64,000 bases of DNA from Quillaja saponaria (Eukaryota; Streptophyta; Magnoliopsida; Fabales; Quillajaceae), in assembly GCA_029379385.1 (NCBI GenBank), contig CM055611.1, forward strand, positions 19,414,062 through 19,478,061, in the 5' to 3' direction. The position numbers and the translations under genes were made by a program. Below, in pieces: positions 25,590-38,853 of the stretch (its first letter is position 1; each line of letters starts with the position of its first letter). A model generated the notes under the pieces. That model was not told the DNA's origin, did not search any database, and worked only from the letters and a program-made list of their open reading frames with translations.

Positions 25590-26055
25590 ACAATCTCTTA
25601 ATTACAAAAACAATTATTAGACTAAATTACCCTCATCTAATATTTTGTAAAATCAATTATATAATAAAAAATTAATAAAATAAAGTTAGAAACTTAAAAA
25701 GAATACTCCCTTCTTAACCCATCGTCCTCCTCTGATTGAAACTCATTGCCTAGTCTGTCACATCTCATTCAAAACTCAAACTTTCTCTGCAACTTCCGTT
25801 TACTAAGCAAAAATAAAATTGAATATCAATTGAAGCGATAGTTTAAACCAGAGCCAGCATTGAAGTACAAAATGAAACCCAACAGCTCAAGTTTGAGATA
25901 TTCGAATTGCAGAAACTCACTGAAATTGAACGTAGAAAGAGGAGGATGAGAAAGAAGGACTGCCCAGAGGTAGGAACCAAGGGTATTAATTATCAGAAAA
26001 AATATAGGGGGCAATTTAGTTTATTTATTATTCTTTGTAATTAAGAGGATGTGGC
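25590..26055. mobile_element. Possible MITE with imperfect inverted ends
   Basis: The left end (about 25590-25636, with CTCTTAATTACAAA and ACTAAATTACCCTC) resembles the reverse complement of the right end (about 26005-26055, with CTCTTAATTACAAA and ACTAAATTGCCCCC). The two arms face each other about 460 bp apart with no coding capacity between. Exact ends and target duplication are not clear. Confidence 0.5.
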
Positions 26056-26929
26056 CATAAGGTTTTTTGGATGTGCCAATTAGCCACCCTAAAAATTTAA
26101 AAAAAAAAAAAAATTTAGAATAATTATATCTAGTGAAATTCTTTTAGATATAAACTGGTTGTAAAGCTGTAAATGTTGTCTGTGGAAGGGTGTGAACAAC
26201 TTATATATTTTATTTTAATTACTAAAAAACCAACAGAAAACTAAACCAGAAAAATAGTACCAAACTATAGTGTTACTTCTGTTGCAGTTAAAGCACGCTA
26301 AAGAAAACAGTTCTTTTTTTTTTTTTTTTTTTTTTCCGCTAGAGAGGAGTTGGAAGTTGAAGTTACTATCACTTACATGGTAGCAATTAGAAGTCTGACT
26401 GATACCACCAAAGAAAAAACTAAAGAGAATTTGATTCTATGCATATATCACAAAATGAAATACCCAAGAAGATTGTAAGAATATATATATATTATGCTAA
26501 GCGAAAAACTTTTAGATATTATTAAAGCACAAAATAAACAAGCCAGAATATAGGACAATACTTTTTATTCCATAACAAAAGGTGAGTTCCAAAAATAGGT
26601 AGGACTCGCAGCTCAAACAGCATAAAAAGAAAGTCATAGGTTTATTCAACAAACATGTTTCTGACTAGCAAAGGCAGCCTAAAACACTATATTTTTATTT
26701 CTCCAGATAAAATTTATTCTCATCGCAGAGACTTTATTCTTTACCCTCAATCTAATGCTTCTCAAAAACTGTAGAGTTTTGTGGCTTTATTGATAATTGA
26801 TTTTTGTTAAAGGGATCTATAAAGCCCATTCTTAGACAACAATTTTACCAATAAAGACAGCTCTAAAGCATCAATAAGCATCAGCAAGAAGAGAATCAGA
26901 AATCAAGCCTTTGGGGACAGCATCCTAGT

Positions 26930-29605
26930 TTAGAACATCTCAGGAGTCGCACCATGAGGTAAATTGCTGGCTTGATCATCGCCATCCTGGTTAGTGCTTT
27001 CTGAAGTTGGAAGTTTGTCCTCCTTAAGCTCAGTTCCAGTCGGGGCACTCTTCTCTTCAGTCCCTTCCTGAGGGTTGCTGGTTTCATTCACGTCCACAGT
27101 TTCCTTCCCTGCATGTTCAATAATTCTATCTGAAGGAAACATAAATCAAAAGCAATTTTCCATACACTGAAAAATAATTGGATTGAGAATGCAGTTAGAA
27201 ATAAATGAGACTGACGGTTTGACAGAGTGCATACAAGGTTTGTGCAAAGGTTTGTTGACTAGTGTGAAATCTGTCTTTTGTACATTGTAGATTTAAGAAA
27301 GCCATTGCAATTTAATTAAACCAACCACTGGCAGAAGAACACCTTAATTTAACCAATAATGTTGAGAAAGAGAGAGAGCATTTACCCTGCTTAACAGCCG
27401 ATGACTTTGAGCTTGAGCCTGATGAATATCTCCTCTGAGCTGACATGCCAGTTTTTGTCTTTAACTTTAATGCACTGCTAGCTTTGGCCCTTCAGTTTTC
27501 TCTTGGAATCCTACACAGGGAAGGACATATATAATGGAGGAAAATGTAGAAGTTTGATAATCTGGTAAAACCCATCAAATGATAAAGAAAGTAATTTTAT
27601 CTTGGTACTTGGTAACTTGCAGTTAAAACTACAAGGTAGTAATCAACTAATCATTGAGCCATACAAAGAAATATAACTTTGAGAAGTATTGTAAATAGAA
27701 AAGTAAGAAGCGGTTCTTGGGACATAAACCACGAGAGAAATAGAGGCCAAGATTGCCAAAAGTATATACAGCTAGCAAAGCTTCTCCATAAAAAGAGCAA
27801 GTCCAAATTCTTCTAGAGGGACAGACTTTCGTGATTGCCATCTCCTATGGCATCTCCTTTGGTGTAAAATTATTTTCCTCACTTCTCTTTATTATTTTGC
27901 TTAGGTAGCTTTTTAGGGGAGTAGATGCAACATGATTAGCGAGCCCTATTGTTTGATGCTCATATTTTTCTTTTCTACTGTTATTTATACTTAAGAGGAC
28001 TTCTTGTTGTCTCCATCAACCCAAGAAATAATGTCTCTCTTCCATTCAACCACCGAAGCCAGAATATCAAGCCTCTTAAAGTCTGTCAAAGGTTTTTTGA
28101 AACTGAAATAGAATATGCCTAATATTACTGAACAAAATGCAAAGTAACAAATCACAAGGGAGGACAACCAACAAACAAATAATAACAAGATACACAAGAT
28201 CAAGCAGTTATTAGAAAAAGAAAAAAAAAAAAAAAAACAGATAAATTTACAAAATCAAAGATTCCATGACTTTTACATGCCATATCCATAACGAAGGATA
28301 CATAATTCACATTGAAATGTTAGAAATATCATACTCACCAGTGAGTAGATTCCCACCTTTTCTTCCATAGTGCAATTCAAGTAACGCATAAGGTCCGAAT
28401 AGCTGTAAAAATGCAGCCCAGTTCCTGGACAGTAGTAGCACTACAATAACAAAACATTCAAGAAAGTCATTCAGAAGACATATCCATAAAACTCCCTCAC
28501 TTGAGAATCTCGAGAAAGCTATGAGCCTATCACTCTAAGTTCCATGCTGTTATGTAATGTGCCTTGCATGTCAAAAGCATAATACAGAATTGCTGTTATT
28601 TTATTATATTAACTTAACTCCAAGGTGGAGTGCTGTCAATACATCAAGTGTACCTGGATGATATATCCTTGGTTTAATACATTCTAACAAGAAAGAAGAA
28701 AGCACATTTCTAGCAGATATAAAAACATTTCTTTTTTTATGCATAATAAGAAAAACAAACACAAAGAAGACATTAATACCACTTACAGAGAGAAGAAGTT
28801 GAACGCAGTATCAACTTTCATTAGCAATATATCTTTGTTTTTTCATTTCTTTAGAGCAACGTTGCAAGTACACAAATCAACAAACTTGACAGAGAAAAAG
28901 AAGCAAAAGTAGAGACAAGAAACCAACAATACAGGAGCTCAGAAGCATTGAGTAAGCTCAATTAAAAAAGAGACCATGTTAATATCATATCCACAAATAT
29001 CTTCAATATTCCTCATGCCCAAATAAGCTCAATTTTCACTACCTGATTTAGTTAGCTTACAGGCATGCAAGTAAAATGAGATTACCCATAACACAAATAT
29101 CTTTATTATGTCTCATGTCCAAGGTAATATTCATTTTGAAACCTATCAAAAGAACCTTATATCAATTTTCTTTATATATAGTCCTTACAAGAGTTCAAAT
29201 TACCATACCAGAAAAACAATTCTCTCCTATTTCATCAGTCCAATTGTGTTAGATTCATTTTCATTAAAACCAAGACCAAGACCAAATCCAGAACCATCAT
29301 TTATTAAGTGAATACAACATGCAGATCTCTATTTGAAGCATAACAAATTCAGTAACAAAATGAAATCGACAGATCTACCAAAAATCAAAAGGAAAAACAA
29401 AATGAAATTGACCGAACCAATCACTTAACTAAACTGTTGGAAGTTCAGAACTTGAATGCTAGTACTGGAATTCAATAAGATCATAAATAGTCAGGTAAAT
29501 ACAGGGAAAGTTTTCAATTACCGAGGATTTAGAACCATCCTTCTGAACATCACTCTTTAGAATCCATCTGGAAGGAATCGGACCTGATGAACTGTCATCT
29601 TCCAT
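26930..29605 (-). CDS. Small methyl-CpG-binding-domain-like protein, frame broken by one extra base
   Basis: Four exons on the minus strand: 29605-29522, 28440-28339, 27510-27386 and 27129-26930. The first two join into an MBD-like fold: SRWILKSDVQKDG, then YYCPGTGLHFYSYSDLMRYL, similar to the plant MBD pattern of Trp, Lys-Asp-Gly, Tyr-Tyr-x-Pro-x-Gly and an Arg-Tyr-Leu helix. Exon 3 encodes a basic stretch (RKLKG... KLKTKTGMSAQRRY) and exon 4 an acidic, disordered tail. The product would be about 169 aa and probably nuclear. Exon 3 is 125 nt, one more than the flanking phases allow: the entering frame stops at a TAG after ten codons, while the frame one base later stays open to the next donor. 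One extra base near 27485-27495 would explain it. The start was chosen for the acceptor-like TTTCAG in the leader and for a clean frame. MBD membership is likely but remote. Confidence 0.62.
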
Positions 29606-32600
29606 TTCAAGTTCAACAAAGGATGTTTTCCTGAAACAGAACTCTCGAGAATCCCTTCCTGCTTCTCTGTTCGAGAAACCCTTTAATCCTAGGTTGGTGA
29701 TGAAAACAAGGCAATTTATGGCAATGCTGAAACAGAAAAAGATGCCTCCAAGACCACGTGTTTTCCATTCTCACCACGTGTTATGATGAACATCCAATTT
29801 GTGTTTGAATGTTACATTTCTGGTATCAGCTCTTGCAAAGTGATAAGATGAGGCAAACCAAACGCACTATCCTCAGCTAGAAAAGAAAAAGATTCAAAGG
29901 GAAAAACCAAAGCCAACTCAGTGGAAAGTATTACCAAAACAAGTCACCTTGCCAATTCCGTAAGCAGCTTACTACCAAGTACCAACTAGCACAGCTAGAT
30001 AAGGTGCAAATCCTCTTTACAATCATCACAGGTACAATGGCAACATCTTTTTTCACCAACCAAAAAGAACCAGTGGGAAGAAAAGGATCTCATTACAAAA
30101 AAATTCCTTAGATAATCAAAATCAACAACAAAATGAGGCCATCTAAAGTCATGGGTGATTAGCTAACAGTAACAATTAACAATCATGAAGCTAACTTTGA
30201 GAAAAATCCAAGGCCTTGCACAAACATACTCCTTTATAAAAAAACAAAGTTGTTCAACTCCAAAACAAGCAGCCACCTCATATTGCTAAGGTAAATCCTA
30301 TTAAGGAAAACAGAAACTGTTCGTCTGTAAGGACCACAATGCATTTTAACATTCAAAAGAAGTACCTTTTTCCATTTGGAAAGGGAAAAGGAAAAATTAA
30401 AAGAAGAAAAAAAGCCAAATAGGACCCTTTTTTTTGCAGCATCCCCAAAGCTAAGATTGTTTTCTGGATTCCTTTGCACATTAATTTAATAAAACCAGCA
30501 GAAAAGGTACACAAATGCAAATAAATTCAAATAAATAGGCTTGATAGAAGTTTCTGACTTCATCGTCCAAAACCTCATTGAGAAATCTAGTTTTGCCTCC
30601 ATAAATTTGGAAACACAAGGAATTCAATTGGTTAATCACTTAAAGGAAGTGAATTATTAAAAATAAAGAAAGAAAGCATCATGTCTTCCAAATCCAAAAA
30701 AATGAATAATGGACATTAATGGATTAGATTTAAAGGAAAAGTATCAAGCCCCATAATTATGATCCTATTGTATCAAAAAAAAAAAAAAATCCATGCCCCA
30801 CATCCTCATCCCTTACCTGTAAACCATGTTTAAACATTTAACCTTCTTAGCTTCCAGCTTAATAGCCAACAAGTAGCAGAGGAAAAGCTACCACTTTTTT
30901 CTGTCCCTGCATTCAGAAAATTCAACCCACGATGCTGAGGCCCTGTAAAACCTATCCTTCTGAAGTGCATTATTAAATTAGTAATGAACAACTACTGGTT
31001 TCACAATTTTAGATGTGTAAAAACTCTAGTTCTAACAGATTCAGTTCTGCATTTTAGTTCCTAAAATCTTTCCCAGTCCACAGTTCACAATAATTGTCTA
31101 ATTTTATTTTTTCTTTCACTCATCAGCCATCACCTGCCTTAATTGATGATCTAATGCACATTCCTTCTGATTCAACAGAATACAAAATCATAATAAACTC
31201 TTCGGCGGGAAAGAGCAAATGAGCTGCCGCAATTCATTAGAAAAAGACCAATGTGCATCAATAGATAGATTGCAATCTATGTTCAATAACTAAAAATCTA
31301 TGCCCAAGAATGAAGGCTACAACTTGATGCTTACACACATAGGAGGCTAGTTGCACTACAAAGCTTTGGCAATAGATTGAAAATAAACAATATAAGACTA
31401 CAATCTTTTGAATACAAATTAGCAGTAGTTTCTGCTCAATTAAAGAAATAATAACCAAAATAGACAGCAAGAGTAAAGAAATCAAACAAGTGTCAAAGAG
31501 AGTTCTTACAATGGAATTCGGTAACTGTGTTACCCAAAATACACAAACATGTACCCACCATAAAATGATTCCAGTAACTAAACTGCTATTATTCATTGAA
31601 AGCAGACAGAAAAAAATATATAATAATGCAATTTCTATTCAGTTCCATTCCAACCATATATTTCCACAAATGCATGTATAGTTACTAAAAACACAAATTA
31701 GAAGCCAGAAACTGATTATTTTTTTCCTGGATTGATTTTTACTCGAATTACTGAAAATCAAATGAACTATACCCACAGAAATTGAAAGCCATTGTAGCCC
31801 AATTCTTTTTTTCTGACTGGGTTCTTACTAAGTAGCCAAATCCTAGACTAGAATTAGACAACAAATTCTATCTCATTTTCATGGAAACCAACACACGCTG
31901 TTGTAATCTACAAACCGAAACACATGATTTAACTCAGCATTCGGATTCTCCATCCAAGCAGCTGCTTCGATTCTGGTGTTCTCTTTGATGGCTTAGCTTA
32001 AAGAACCCTTCTCGCGTCTTTGAAGGGTAGACAAAAACGGCGTCGTCTAGATGTCTTGCGAATGTAAGTTTCTATTTAATGTCAAGTTTATTTTGAGAGA
32101 AATGAATAATCATCACATTTTGTTATATTAGAGGAATGCATTTGGTATGTAAAATTTGACATATCTAAATATTCAAGATAAGAATATTAATGTATCTTTG
32201 ATTTTCTTGGTATGATATTAATTATTTAGATTTAAGTGTATTGTAGTTTTTAGAGAGACAAGTAAACTAGTGTTAGTTGATATAAACTATATCAAACAAA
32301 TTTTTATTTTTATGGAAAATCAAGAATTTATTTTGAAAAATTTCTCATTGCATGCACTTATTGTTGAAGGAACTCATTTGTGGATCTGAAATTTCTAATT
32401 ATAATCTCAACTTGCAAAAATGAATGCGTTAGATGATTCAAAAAACAAAGCAAAATAGGCTAGAACTTCCCTATTTTTATTAACTTTCTCAAAACTCATA
32501 TTTGTATCAATGATTTTGTCACAATATCATTATCTTACGAGAGTTCGGAACATGACATTCTTATAAGTATTAGGGCTATTCTATTATGCATAAATTATCA

Positions 32601-33502
32601 TTTTATTTCATGTATGATTTTATAAAATGAACATTATTTCATTTGGTATGTTCTAAGCCTTAGAATACCCGTTTCATTACAGTCACTTTATTTCATAGAA
32701 GTATGAATCCTCAAACTCACATAGGAGTATGATTGCTCATTTCTATTTCTATGAAATCGGTTTAGTACAATTAAATAATAAAAAAGTCATTCTATCACAT
32801 AAAATAAAAAGTTGAATATTAATAAAATAATAATATTATACATAAATAAAAAAAATGTATTTACTTATTTAATTTGGACAAATGACAAAAATATCTTTCA
32901 TATCACATTAAATAATGTAAAAAATTTGTATATAAAAATAATAATAAATTTATTTATTTTAGTCAATAGACAAAAATACATTTCATATCATAGTAAATAA
33001 TATAATTATAAATAATTAATTAATGTTAAATAAATAAATTACTTAAGTAACTTTAAAATAAAATATTAATATTAATAAGTAATAGAAATAAGTAATAAAA
33101 ATAATTAAATAAATATACTGAACAATAAAATAAATATAAGTAATAATAATAGTTAATTAATTAATAATAAATAATATAATTTTTAAAAAATAGATAAAAA
33201 TTAAGAAATTTATGTATTTCATAAATTATGTTACATTATCTAGTGAGAGATATTTTTATCATTTTAGCATAATTTGTATAATATTTTATGTTTAAAAACT
33301 GCATAAAAAATAAATAAATAGAATTGAATGATTATTCCCTATCGACGCTACCAAATAATAAAATTGAATGATTATTCCAGTCCACTTGCATTCCATTCTT
33401 ATTCCATTTCACATTCCAATTCTACAAAAAATATTTCTATGTACCAAACTAACTCTTAGAGTTAGCATATATGTTATAGTCAACCTAACAAATGTGCACG
33501 TT

Positions 33503-33547
<45 letters not shown>

Positions 33548-34658
33548 CTTAATATAATTTTTTTAATTAATTTAATAAGAAAGTATTTGTATATTAAAAT
33601 GGTGAGAGATAATAGGAGAGTAGGAAAATGAAGAGGTTACTATTTAGTAGTTATCAAGTAATTATGTAGATTAATTTTATTAATAAAATAATTTAAATAG
33701 ATGTATATTACATAATATGAGATCATAAGGAGTCTATCACTTTTATAATAATATAGTTATAAATTTTTTATTTTTTATTTAATCGGTATATTGGACTGAT
33801 GGTTGAACTAACGACGTTATAAATATATTTAATAAAATGATACATATAGTAAACATACATGTAATTATTATATTTGATAATTATATATCTTTTTTATAAT
33901 TTCCTTCTCATCCATTATTTCACTATTTCTCAATCATAAAAAAACCTCGCTAATAAAGGGACCCGGTTAGTTTGGGTCGAGCAGTGTAACCTCTGCTATA
34001 GTTTCATGACTAAATTAGACCAAAATTCTAACCTGTTGGTCAAGTCCAAATTTTAAAAACGCTGTTTGCAAATAGCTTAAATGTGTCTACAACTTTAATT
34101 GTTCATACAATTTAGTTTTAACTATTTGCATAACTTTGTTTAGGTGAAAAAAATTCAGATTTGAACCATGGCTTGGTAATAAATTGTAAAATGATGCTAA
34201 TTTTGATGTCACTTACTAAACTGTTAAACAATATGTAATACACAGTGGATTCCCGGGTCCTGACCATATGAGGCTGAGATAACAATGTTTTTTCCAAACT
34301 TCAATTATCACCAGTTACTTACAGCTAATTAGGTGCAGTTTCTCTTCTGATTTGTTTCAAGCTTTTTAGTTTTTACACTGGATTGTAGTCAGAATAAGCA
34401 AATAAAGATCTCATCAAGTCATTCCAAAGACAAAAGCAAATTAGGAGAACCCAACAATTAGTTATTAATTGTATTAAAGCTTACTAAGATACAGAAATAC
34501 TTTCTATTCAGTTTCTAACTCCAGGAAAATGAAAATTAATAATAAACAACAACAGCAGCAAGAAAAAAAGAAGAAGAGGTAATCCTTTCACTAGTACCAT
34601 ACTATATTTCGTACCTGAAGACCTCGATAAATGTAATTTCGGAATGTTTTTCATAATA
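29606..34658. other. Intergenic region, MBD-like gene to DGD2
   Basis: The leader of the MBD-like gene lies at the left. A short GC- and CpG-richer segment at about 31920-32050 could be its upstream first exon or promoter, since a 5'UTR intron is suggested by the TTTCAG just before its start codon. The remainder, especially 32.1-34.2 kb, is extremely AT-rich, with a small two-copy repeat at about 32868-33000 (ACAAAAATA...TTTCATATCA, period near 80 bp). No gene is supported. Confidence 0.45.
33505..33545. repeat. (AT)n microsatellite, about 20 repeats
   Basis: An uninterrupted alternation of A and T of about 40 bases, a typical length-variable locus. Confidence 0.95.
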
Positions 34659-37600
34659 TCAATTTCTTGAGCCTCTTTTTTTGGGAGAAACGGCCAACCC
34701 AAGCTCCTTTCTTTGATCTTCATCAGGTTGCAAGCTACATGGAATTGCACCAAATAGTCTTCTTGATACTTCAAAGCCAGAAGCCACATGATGAATATAT
34801 GCCGATGCATCCTCAATTTTCTGCTGCAGATTCAATGAAGTAGACAAAAAGCTCTTGGGGGGACTATTTGACAATTTTCTCCTAAGCGGCTGGTCTAGCT
34901 CAGCTGCCTTCAGGAACCGTTCTGTGGCAGCCTCCCATGACAACTCATACCTTTGTGCATCAGTCAGCTGGGCAGGCTCTTCACTATGTGCTTTAAGTGT
35001 GGCTTCAACAAAACCTTTGCTGTCATCATATGTCCGGCAATTTGGGAACTGCTTGAAGAAGTCATTTGAGGTGTGGTTGGCACAAACAACGATTTTTCCC
35101 ATTGCCAATGCTTCAGCTGAAGTAGTGCAAACCACATCTGTTGTGCTTGGATTCAGAAATAATTTATAACTGGAAGACAGGAAAAAGAAAGAAGAGATTA
35201 ATATGCACACATATTCCAATGCTTCAGGTGTAGTTGTGTGAACTACATCTATTGTGCTTGGATTCAGGAACAATTTATAACTGGACGACTGTAAAAAAGG
35301 AAGGATTATGTTCAAATTCCAACCAGGTTTTATTCCCCTAATAATGCCACTTTATGGAGCTGAATTTAGAAAGAACATCTAGAATCTTTCAAATAAAAAA
35401 ATTGAAGAAACAAAAACAAAAAGTAAAAGAGAGAAACATCCGTACTGGTTATAGTCTCTACTTCCCAGTAACGATTTGATTTCATAGTATTATTACTCCC
35501 AGTTTAATGTTCTCTCGCTCAAATTTGCAGCTAATAGTACATCACCGTTGAAAAGGCTCCAATTAAGACTAAACTAAAAATGAGTTAGCCACTCCATTTG
35601 GGCCATAGCATAACCATGCTAAGAGTATATGAACAAAAGAAAAACACACTATTATTTATTCTATCAGAAAAATATGAAATAGGTATAATCAACATAACTC
35701 CAAACAATTGGGATTTTTTTTCTTCTTTCTTCCTTTTCCTGTAATGTAATAAAATTATTCTAGTATGTTTCTCAGGGCAGCATATGTATCTTAATTTGAA
35801 AATTTTCTTACCTACATCTATAGACCAAAAATTTAGGCTTTGAGACAACACATAATTCCAAGTGGACAGAAAAGGATACCATTATTCAACAAGCAAGCAG
35901 AGGAAGCCGAATCCAAGTCAAATCTGATAACAAGCGGAATTTGGATCCACCATTGATGGACTAGGTAGAATTTGAATATAAAAATCAGAACCTCTCAGTT
36001 AATTCTAAAGTGCATGGCGAACAGTTTACTTAACAGGGTTCTATCTCTACCATGAGATCCCTCACAATAAGATCTCATGAGATCCATTTAATTTCAGGTA
36101 AATTAGACGAATATTTATAGCTATGATCAAAGACAAGATATACTTGTTAATAATCAGATCTTGATTAGGGAAAATTAAAACAATTAAAACAACCAAGGCA
36201 TGTAGGTTTAAGTTGATTATATCACACCTGAATAGAAGTTTGTTTTACCTTTTATTCTTTCAACAATGTACAACAGACACATTGCCAATTAGATATGTCC
36301 TTATTTATCTCCATGTTCTATTAGGATGAAATCCAGAAATTAAACTGATATCATAATGAATATGGGAACATCAATTTTGACTATAAAGCTTACTCATGGA
36401 ATAGAGTATCAGCATGATCACGCCCTGGGTGAACTCTAACTGCCATTTCCAACTTTTTTGCAGCTTCACGGACTTCATCTGAGTCCTCTCCACTGCCATA
36501 TAAATCAACCTCAAGCCTGGCTAATTCCTTTTGGTGATCATGAAGAAGTTTAAGAAGCTCCTTGTAGCCTTTGCTCCAAACCATCTTGCCAATGTAGTAG
36601 GCACCTTTAGTAAATGCCTGGTTCCCATTCTGTTGTTCCTCTATCTTTTTCTTTCCAATCTCAAGGAATTTGGGATTTACTCCATGAACGTTACAAATGA
36701 TGGATCCCGTGTAATCCTGGGTAGCAGCAGATAATCTAATTACCTGCAATTAGATTCCTAATTAATTCCAGAGAACCAGCGATGCCTGTAATCTTATAAT
36801 AACAATGATTTGTTACTTTGACAATTATAAACTTCAAATTACTTCAGTTACAAAAAAAGGAAAAAAAAAAAAAAAAAACTTAGTTATATTTTCAATTACC
36901 CTTTTAGGCATTTATAATACTAATCCATCAAAGAGGGTGGCTCCATATTCATTTGAAGAAACCTACTATTTACCTCATAAGAAAATAAAAATAAAAAGAG
37001 CACATCATATCAACAAGAACTGTGATTCTGAATCAGAACTACAGCATCAAGAAATGCATACTCTCATAGAATGTCTCTAGTATGCTCCTCAAATTACACA
37101 ATACTCATAGAATAACTCTAGAAGACAAGTCCTCATAACCTGGATCAGCCAACCATGATCTAATTCTTAGCTTTTGAAATACCACTACGGGAAAGCAGAT
37201 AAATGGTATCAAGGGCAATGTGATGAATTATTGCAACCCACCCACCATTTCCTTATCAGGATGATTTCAGCAGTTCAAGATTATGATGGCATTTCCTTCA
37301 CTACCAGTTATACTGTCCTGAATATATCATAAAGTCTTAATGATATATACTAGCATACAGCTAAACAGAAAGAAAATCTTGCAGTTGATGTGTGCAGCCT
37401 GCAACTCCTAGGGGTTTGCCTATAGAAAGTAAAATAGCAGGTTCCTTGCCAGATGAAGTGTGACCATCTGCTATAAATGCTCAAGATCACTCACTTTACA
37501 AAAGAATGTGGTAGATCCCACCAAACTGAACATTGTACATCCTCGCAATTACTTTGTTTATTATGATTTAGCTGGAAAATGTTTGTTTAGTCTTTAAGTT

Positions 37601-38853
37601 CTGAATTCCAATCCAAGAACATTCACCTTCTAATTAATTATCAGCAGTGCAGATGCCACAGATAAGTAAATGGTATGTATACATTTAACACTCACTTGCA
37701 TTAAAAAAAAAAAAAAAACATTTATCAATTTCAGTTGATTGTTTCATTTAATATTAAGGAAGTCCAAAGCTAACTACATAGACAAATGATATAAACACTT
37801 ATTAATGAAAGGCATTACCTTGTGGCAATAGATACCAACAACCCAGTTGTTTAAATATTTCAGCAAAAATGCTTGCATTGTTCCATTTCTCTCTCTCTTC
37901 ACATACTCCAAATAATTTGTGTGAATAATACCTATAACTAGCCGGAATTTAATTTTCCATCTATTCCCATGATGATACCATGTAAGGTGCTCGGGCTCCT
38001 CTAGAATGGCAATATCTGCCTCTTCATCAAGGATAATTTCTGAAATATCCCCAACAGCAAGAATGCTCCTTTTATCTCTTGAAAACTGCAGTTATTTCAT
38101 ACATGAGTGCTACACAAACGCAGAAACTAATTATAATGGAAAACACTCAAATACATTTAAAATATGCTTACAAATAAGAGAAGGAAAACTCGACAGTGTA
38201 GATGGTTCAAACTGTATTGCCACTAGGTTGACTAAATTTAATGGATATTAGTCAATAATTAGATTAACAAAAAAGAAACAGGAGAACTCTACGGTGTAGA
38301 TGGTTCAGACTGTATTGCAACTAAGAATACTAAATTTTTCTGGATAGTAGTCAATAATTAGATTACTAGGAGTAATACATACACTAATTAGGATAAAAGT
38401 ACATATGTGAAACTCCATCGGCCATCTAATTGACATACCTCTTTCATAAACAACTCAATCATATAAAGATACTGGATTTCAAAATAGGGCAAAAAAAACA
38501 ATGGTATTATCAGAGCTATATAGGTATTCAGTTTCTGTTAGAAATATAAGAACACTAATAGCAATAATTACCTTTCCAGGATAGAACCGTATAGTGAAGC
38601 TTGATGTAAATCCTGTCCTATCCTGAAGCCAATGGCGGACATATTTCTCTTGCTCCGAATCTGAGCTAAATGTGATGTTGTTGGGATATACTAGTCCTTG
38701 ATCTTTCAAAGATAACCAAGGGATCACCAATGTTACATCTCTTTCCCCATCTTTTGAAAGATAAGCAGCACGAAACAGAGGGTTCACAGCAGTTCCAGTC
38801 AACCATGGAAGGCTGGCAGTAGTAAAAATTGCAATATGCCGTTTTCTATCCAT
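34659..38853 (-). CDS. DGD2: Digalactosyldiacylglycerol synthase 2 (DGD2-type)
   Basis: Four coding exons on the minus strand: 38853-38572, 38085-37819, 36743-36394 and 35169-34659, giving 469 aa, the size of plant DGD2. The enzyme moves galactose from UDP-Gal onto MGDG to make DGDG at the chloroplast outer envelope; DGD2 is the form linked to phosphate shortage. Seen: the GT4 N-terminus ([19 protein letters not shown]), [66 protein letters not shown], and the nucleotide-sugar motif [18 protein letters not shown]. The long N-terminal extension of DGD1 is absent. Exon 4 is preceded by a diverged tandem copy of its own start and acceptor (see 35170-35280), which would add 37 in-frame residues if used. 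An upstream 5'UTR exon near 40 kb is likely. Confidence 0.95.
35170..35280 (-). repeat. 111-bp partial duplication of DGD2 exon 4 with its acceptor
   Basis: Directly upstream of exon 4, the acceptor and about 70 nt of exon start are repeated: both copies read CCAG followed by TTATAAATT and encode [17 protein letters not shown]. The acceptors are exactly 111 nt apart, a multiple of three, and the frame stays open through the spacer. The copies are roughly 80% identical over the first 70 nt, so the event is not recent. Confidence 0.9.
38182..38367. repeat. Tandem duplication, 98-bp period, in DGD2 intron 1
   Basis: Two copies share GTGTAGATGGTTCA, ACTGTATTGC, ACTAAATTT and GTCAATAATTAGATTA, with the first motif starting at 38196 and 38294. 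The identity is about 85% by eye. The repeat lies within the intron 38086-38571. Confidence 0.85.

Larger units (their letters stand above)
22385..26929. other. Intergenic region upstream of MYB3R
   Basis: Apart from the MYB3R leader and promoter (to about 23.0 kb), this is AT-rich DNA without a supported gene. It contains the fold-back element listed at 25.6-26.1 kb, and the last part should include the 3'UTR of the minus-strand MBD-like gene. Confidence 0.5.

Noticed and set aside
31920..32050. Short minus-strand frame starting ATGGAGAATCCG
   Set aside because: Only about 24 codons without a convincing donor in frame; kept only as a possible leader exon of the MBD-like gene.
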